This document shows, in pieces, positions 6,095-8,410 of a stretch of 8,410 bases of DNA (within the stretch, counting starts at the first letter, position 1; each line of letters starts with the position of its first letter). The notes beneath the pieces were generated by a model. It worked only from the letters and a program-made list of their open reading frames with translations. It did no database searches and was not told where the DNA came from. The translations under genes were made by a program, and so were the position numbers. Source of the DNA: Armatimonadota bacterium (lineage in GTDB: Bacteria > Armatimonadota > Zipacnadia > Zipacnadales > JABUFB01); assembly GCA_018056145.1 (NCBI GenBank), contig JAGPGE010000233.1:1-8410 (forward strand). Direction: 5' to 3'.

Positions 6095-7192
6095 ATGTCC
6101 TGGATCCCGCTGTCCATCGCCTGTGCCACGCTGCTTCTGTCCCTGTGCGCTCTGGCCGCCGGTCAGGAGCGCATCTTCCCTCAACCCACTCGGCCTGATG
6201 GTTCGCCGAACCGCGCGGTCTGGATGGCCGAGGGCGATTTCGGGATGATGACCCACTATCTCATCCAGCCCAGGGGCGACACCCCTGAAGCCCGCACCGC
6301 CGACCTCAACCGGATCATCGACCAGTTCGACCTCGACGGTTTCATGCGGCAGTTCGAGGAGTCCGGCGCGGACTGGCTCATCTTCACCCTGGGACAGACC
6401 ACCGGCTATCTGTGCAGCCCCAATGAGGTGCTCGATGCGGCGGCGCCGGGGCTCACGCCGCGCCGAGACATCGTGCTGGAGATTGCGCAGCGGCTGGCGG
6501 CCATCGGCAAACGGCTGATCCTGTACATCCCCTCGGAGCAGAACGCCGACCCGGTCATCAAAGCCGCGTTCAAGGCCGACCAGGGCGGGTTCGCGCAACG
6601 GTACTTCGAGTTTCTGAAAGTGTACTCGGTCAGGCTCGGCGACATGCTTCACGGCTGGTGGTTCGACGCCTGCGGCCCGCAGCCCGATGAGTACTGGAAT
6701 GAGTGGATGGCTGCTCTGCGCGCGGGCAATCCGGACACCGCGGTTGCTTTCAGCGGGGCCGAGTTCTGCTGCGGTGGGCCGGTTAACCCGGTGTGCAAGC
6801 TGGAGGACTACCACGCCGGGGAGATCCACCTGCTGGAGGACGGGCGCATCCGGCGAGACTTCCTGCCGCCGGGCGGGGACATCGTGGTGAATTCCGAGCG
6901 CAAGCTGCGACTGCGGGGCCAGGAAGCCCGGACGTACATGCCCGATGGCCCATTCATCGACGGCGTGCAGTGGCACTGCCTGCTACCGCTGGACCTCACC
7001 TTCAACCCCGCCATCCCCAATCAGTTCTGCCACTACACCGACAAGGAGCTGCTGCAGTTCGTGCGGGATGTGAAAGCCGTGGGCGGAGCGATCACCATCA
7101 ACGTGCCCATCGACCGGGAGTTCGGGCAGATCCCCGAAGACAGCCTGCAGTCGCTGGTGCGTCTGTCGCGGAATCTGCGGGCGGCGGAGTGA
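6095..7192 (+). CDS. Secreted alpha-L-fucosidase-like protein (GH29-related TIM barrel)
   Basis: From ATG 6095 this is 365 residues. ATG 6038 in the same frame would add 19 residues. The N-terminus carries a signal peptide (hydrophobic IACATLLLSLCALAA, likely cleavage near AAG/QE). The fold order matches GH29: FGMMTHY (49-55) for the family's 'FGIFIHW', an FDLDGFMRQFEESGADWLIF strand-helix (78-97), RDIVLEIAQRLAAIGKRLILY (124-144), and GWWFDAC (187-193), with Asp191 at the place of the GH29 'W.D' nucleophile. It ends with GGAITINVPIDREFGQIPE (330-348), like 'GNLLLNVGP..DG.IP'. It is shorter than typical GH29 enzymes of 450 residues or more and lacks their C-terminal beta-sandwich. The canonical KHHDGF motif is replaced by GQTTGY (about 100-105), so it may not be a true fucosidase. 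It is followed after 13 bases by the beta-helix gene, implying co-transcription. Confidence 0.75.
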   Translation: MSWIPLSIACATLLLSLCALAAGQERIFPQPTRPDGSPNRAVWMAEGDFGMMTHYLIQPRGDTPEARTADLNRIIDQFDLDGFMRQFEESGADWLIFTLGQTTGYLCSPNEVLDAAAPGLTPRRDIVLEIAQRLAAIGKRLILYIPSEQNADPVIKAAFKADQGGFAQRYFEFLKVYSVRLGDMLHGWWFDACGPQPDEYWNEWMAALRAGNPDTAVAFSGAEFCCGGPVNPVCKLEDYHAGEIHLLEDGRIRRDFLPPGGDIVVNSERKLRLRGQEARTYMPDGPFIDGVQWHCLLPLDLTFNPAIPNQFCHYTDKELLQFVRDVKAVGGAITINVPIDREFGQIPEDSLQSLVRLSRNLRAAE

Positions 7193-7205
7193 GGACGTGG
7201 CGGGG

Positions 7206-8410
7206 ATGATCGTGCGCGCTGCCGGTCGGATAGGCGCCCTTCGAACGACCTGCGGCACACCTCCGGGAGCGGCTTCGTGGGCGCTGCTGGCCATGGCCAT
7301 TGCCTGCAGCCCAGCGTTCACTCAAAACACCGAGCGCGCGACTTCTGGCGACTTCAGCCTTCGCGATTTCGGCGCGGACCCCAGCGGAATCGAAGACAGC
7401 TCTCCCGCCTTCGCGCGCCTCATGGAAGCAGTGGGCGACCGGCGGCAGGTGCGCATCACCATCCCACCGGGCACATACCGGCTGGCATCGCGGGTCGTGC
7501 TCAATGCGGTCGGGAATGCCGAGAGCTATGGGATGCGCATTCAGGGCGCGGGGGAGGACGTCACCGAACTGCGGGTGGACAATCCGGACGGCGGCCTGCA
7601 GTTCCACGGCACCCACATAAACCGGCTCTCCTTCACCGTCAGCGACCTCTCCATGGTGGCGGTTCGGGAGAATGCTGGGGTTGCGCTCGCCTTCGACACC
7701 GCCAACCCCGGCGACCACCATTCGCGGCAGTTCAACGCCGAGAACCTGCTGATCCGGGGCGAGCGTTTCGACCGGGGGAGCTTCAATGCCGGTATCGCGG
7801 TGCGCAACGCCTGGTACCCGCGGCTGGACAATGTGAAGATCACCAGCGTCTACGGGCCACGCCCGGCTGAGTCCGACCCCATGGAGTTCGCCATCCTCCT
7901 GGAAGACTGCTACAGCCCGCTGGTACGCGGGTGCTATGTCTGGGGCGCCCGGAACGGCCTCGCCTACCGGGCGCGGGACAAGCAACCCGAAGACGGGATC
8001 GTGCGCGACAGCTACTTCGTGGGTTGCGATACCGGAGTGACGGTTGATCTGAAGGCCGACACGGCGCAGTGGGAGGAACCCGCATTCCACGTCGAGACTT
8101 GCCACATTGCCTATCGTGATCGGGGCGTTGTGCTCCACGGGGTGCGTCAGGCGAACATCAGCCACTGCTTGTTTTACTGCAGCGACCGGCAGGGCGCCGC
8201 TTTCCACGGCGGAGGGCCGTCTCGGGACTTCGATCCGCTGGACATCGACCTCAGCTACGCCTCGGACGTCATCATCGACGGCAGTATCTTCACCGAACCC
8301 GCGAATCCACGCAGGGTGGCGGTGCGCATCGGGCCGGACTCCGGCTACGCGATCATCCGCGGCAATCAGTTCAACCTGGAAGGCACCGCGGTGCGCAATG
8401 AGTCGAAGAC
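7206..8410 (+). CDS. Secreted pectate-lyase-type right-handed beta-helix protein (3' end outside window)
   Basis: The frame is open from ATG 7206 to the end of the window (401 codons, no stop reached). ATG 7206 follows TGAGGA (7190-7195), which overlaps the stop codon of the preceding gene; GTG 7197 is an alternative. The N-terminus has arginines at positions 4, 8 and 13, then a hydrophobic stretch WALLAMAIAC (25-34). This could be a lipoprotein signal with Cys34 as the lipid-attachment residue, or a longer ordinary signal peptide. SLRDFGADPSG (51-61) and ITIPPGTYRL (84-93) are the hallmark opening of the Pectate_lyase_3/polygalacturonase-like family. Coil-like repeats of about 20-30 residues follow, e.g. 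SPLVRGCYVWGARNGL, DGIVRDSYFVGCDTGV, ANISHCLFYCSDRQGA and YAIIRGNQFNLEGTAV. Such proteins cleave or bind polysaccharides. Catalytic residues cannot be assigned, and a phage-type or purely binding beta-helix is possible. Confidence 0.85.
   Translation, partial: MIVRAAGRIGALRTTCGTPPGAASWALLAMAIACSPAFTQNTERATSGDFSLRDFGADPSGIEDSSPAFARLMEAVGDRRQVRITIPPGTYRLASRVVLNAVGNAESYGMRIQGAGEDVTELRVDNPDGGLQFHGTHINRLSFTVSDLSMVAVRENAGVALAFDTANPGDHHSRQFNAENLLIRGERFDRGSFNAGIAVRNAWYPRLDNVKITSVYGPRPAESDPMEFAILLEDCYSPLVRGCYVWGARNGLAYRARDKQPEDGIVRDSYFVGCDTGVTVDLKADTAQWEEPAFHVETCHIAYRDRGVVLHGVRQANISHCLFYCSDRQGAAFHGGGPSRDFDPLDIDLSYASDVIIDGSIFTEPANPRRVAVRIGPDSGYAIIRGNQFNLEGTAVRNESK

Noticed and set aside
5936..6976. A 346-codon minus-strand frame opposite the fucosidase-like gene.
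   Set aside because: It is an antisense shadow of a well-supported secreted protein gene and shows no domain motifs or signal peptide.
7277..7870. A 197-codon plus-strand frame near the start of the beta-helix gene.
   Set aside because: It is the wrong frame: low-complexity His/Arg/Gly-rich translation, fully overlapped by the beta-helix coding frame that runs from 7206 to the window end.
7098..8207. A 369-codon minus-strand frame opposite the beta-helix gene.
   Set aside because: It is an antisense shadow; the plus strand carries the clear DFGAD and IPPGTYR family hallmarks in an open frame.

Overview
The window is GC-rich bacterial DNA, roughly 60-65% GC by eye, with GTG as well as ATG starts and recognisable GAGG/AGGAG ribosome-binding sites. 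Large secreted DUF4838, LamG, alpha-L-fucosidase-like and beta-helix proteins are typical of uncultured polysaccharide-processing bacteria such as Armatimonadota, Planctomycetota or Lentisphaerota. That placement is an inference from gene content. There is no rRNA or other marker gene here. I see no tRNA, rRNA, CRISPR array, insertion sequence or transposase.

Left part (1-1736, + strand): the last 25 codons of a protein, probably a family 2 glycosyltransferase, are followed after a hairpin-bearing spacer by a GT39/PMT-like membrane glycosyltransferase. A GT2 polyprenyl-phosphate-sugar synthase next to a GT-C enzyme that uses the lipid-linked sugar would be a coherent envelope glycosylation module. 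The 5' end of the GT39 gene is awkward: the only in-frame start is a GTG without a ribosome-binding site. A better N-terminus lies in another frame just upstream, so there may be a 1-base frameshift in a GGGG run.

Middle (1792-4908, - strand): a 1038-residue secreted DUF4838 protein converges on the GT39 gene. It has a signal peptide, an alpha-glucuronidase-type N-terminal domain that appears to be split by an inserted LamG domain, the DUF4838 core with a Cys-x-Cys-x-x-Cys cluster, and a C-terminal CBM9/DOMON-like domain. It is the most unusual protein in the window.

Right part (5091-8410, + strand): a divergent spacer of 182 bases leads to a class I SAM-dependent methyltransferase. A strong hairpin follows, then a secreted alpha-L-fucosidase-like (GH29-related) protein. 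Thirteen bases downstream of its stop begins a secreted pectate-lyase-type beta-helix protein that runs off the window. The last two form a tight pair, probably an operon, for extracellular or periplasmic glycan processing. With the DUF4838 protein they suggest a locus for handling a uronic-acid- or deoxysugar-containing polysaccharide. The substrate cannot be read from the sequence, and no transporter or regulator is visible. I found no strong evidence for an entirely new system. The best leads are the nested LamG insertion, the altered sugar-binding motif in the fucosidase-like protein, and the possible frameshift in the GT39 gene.
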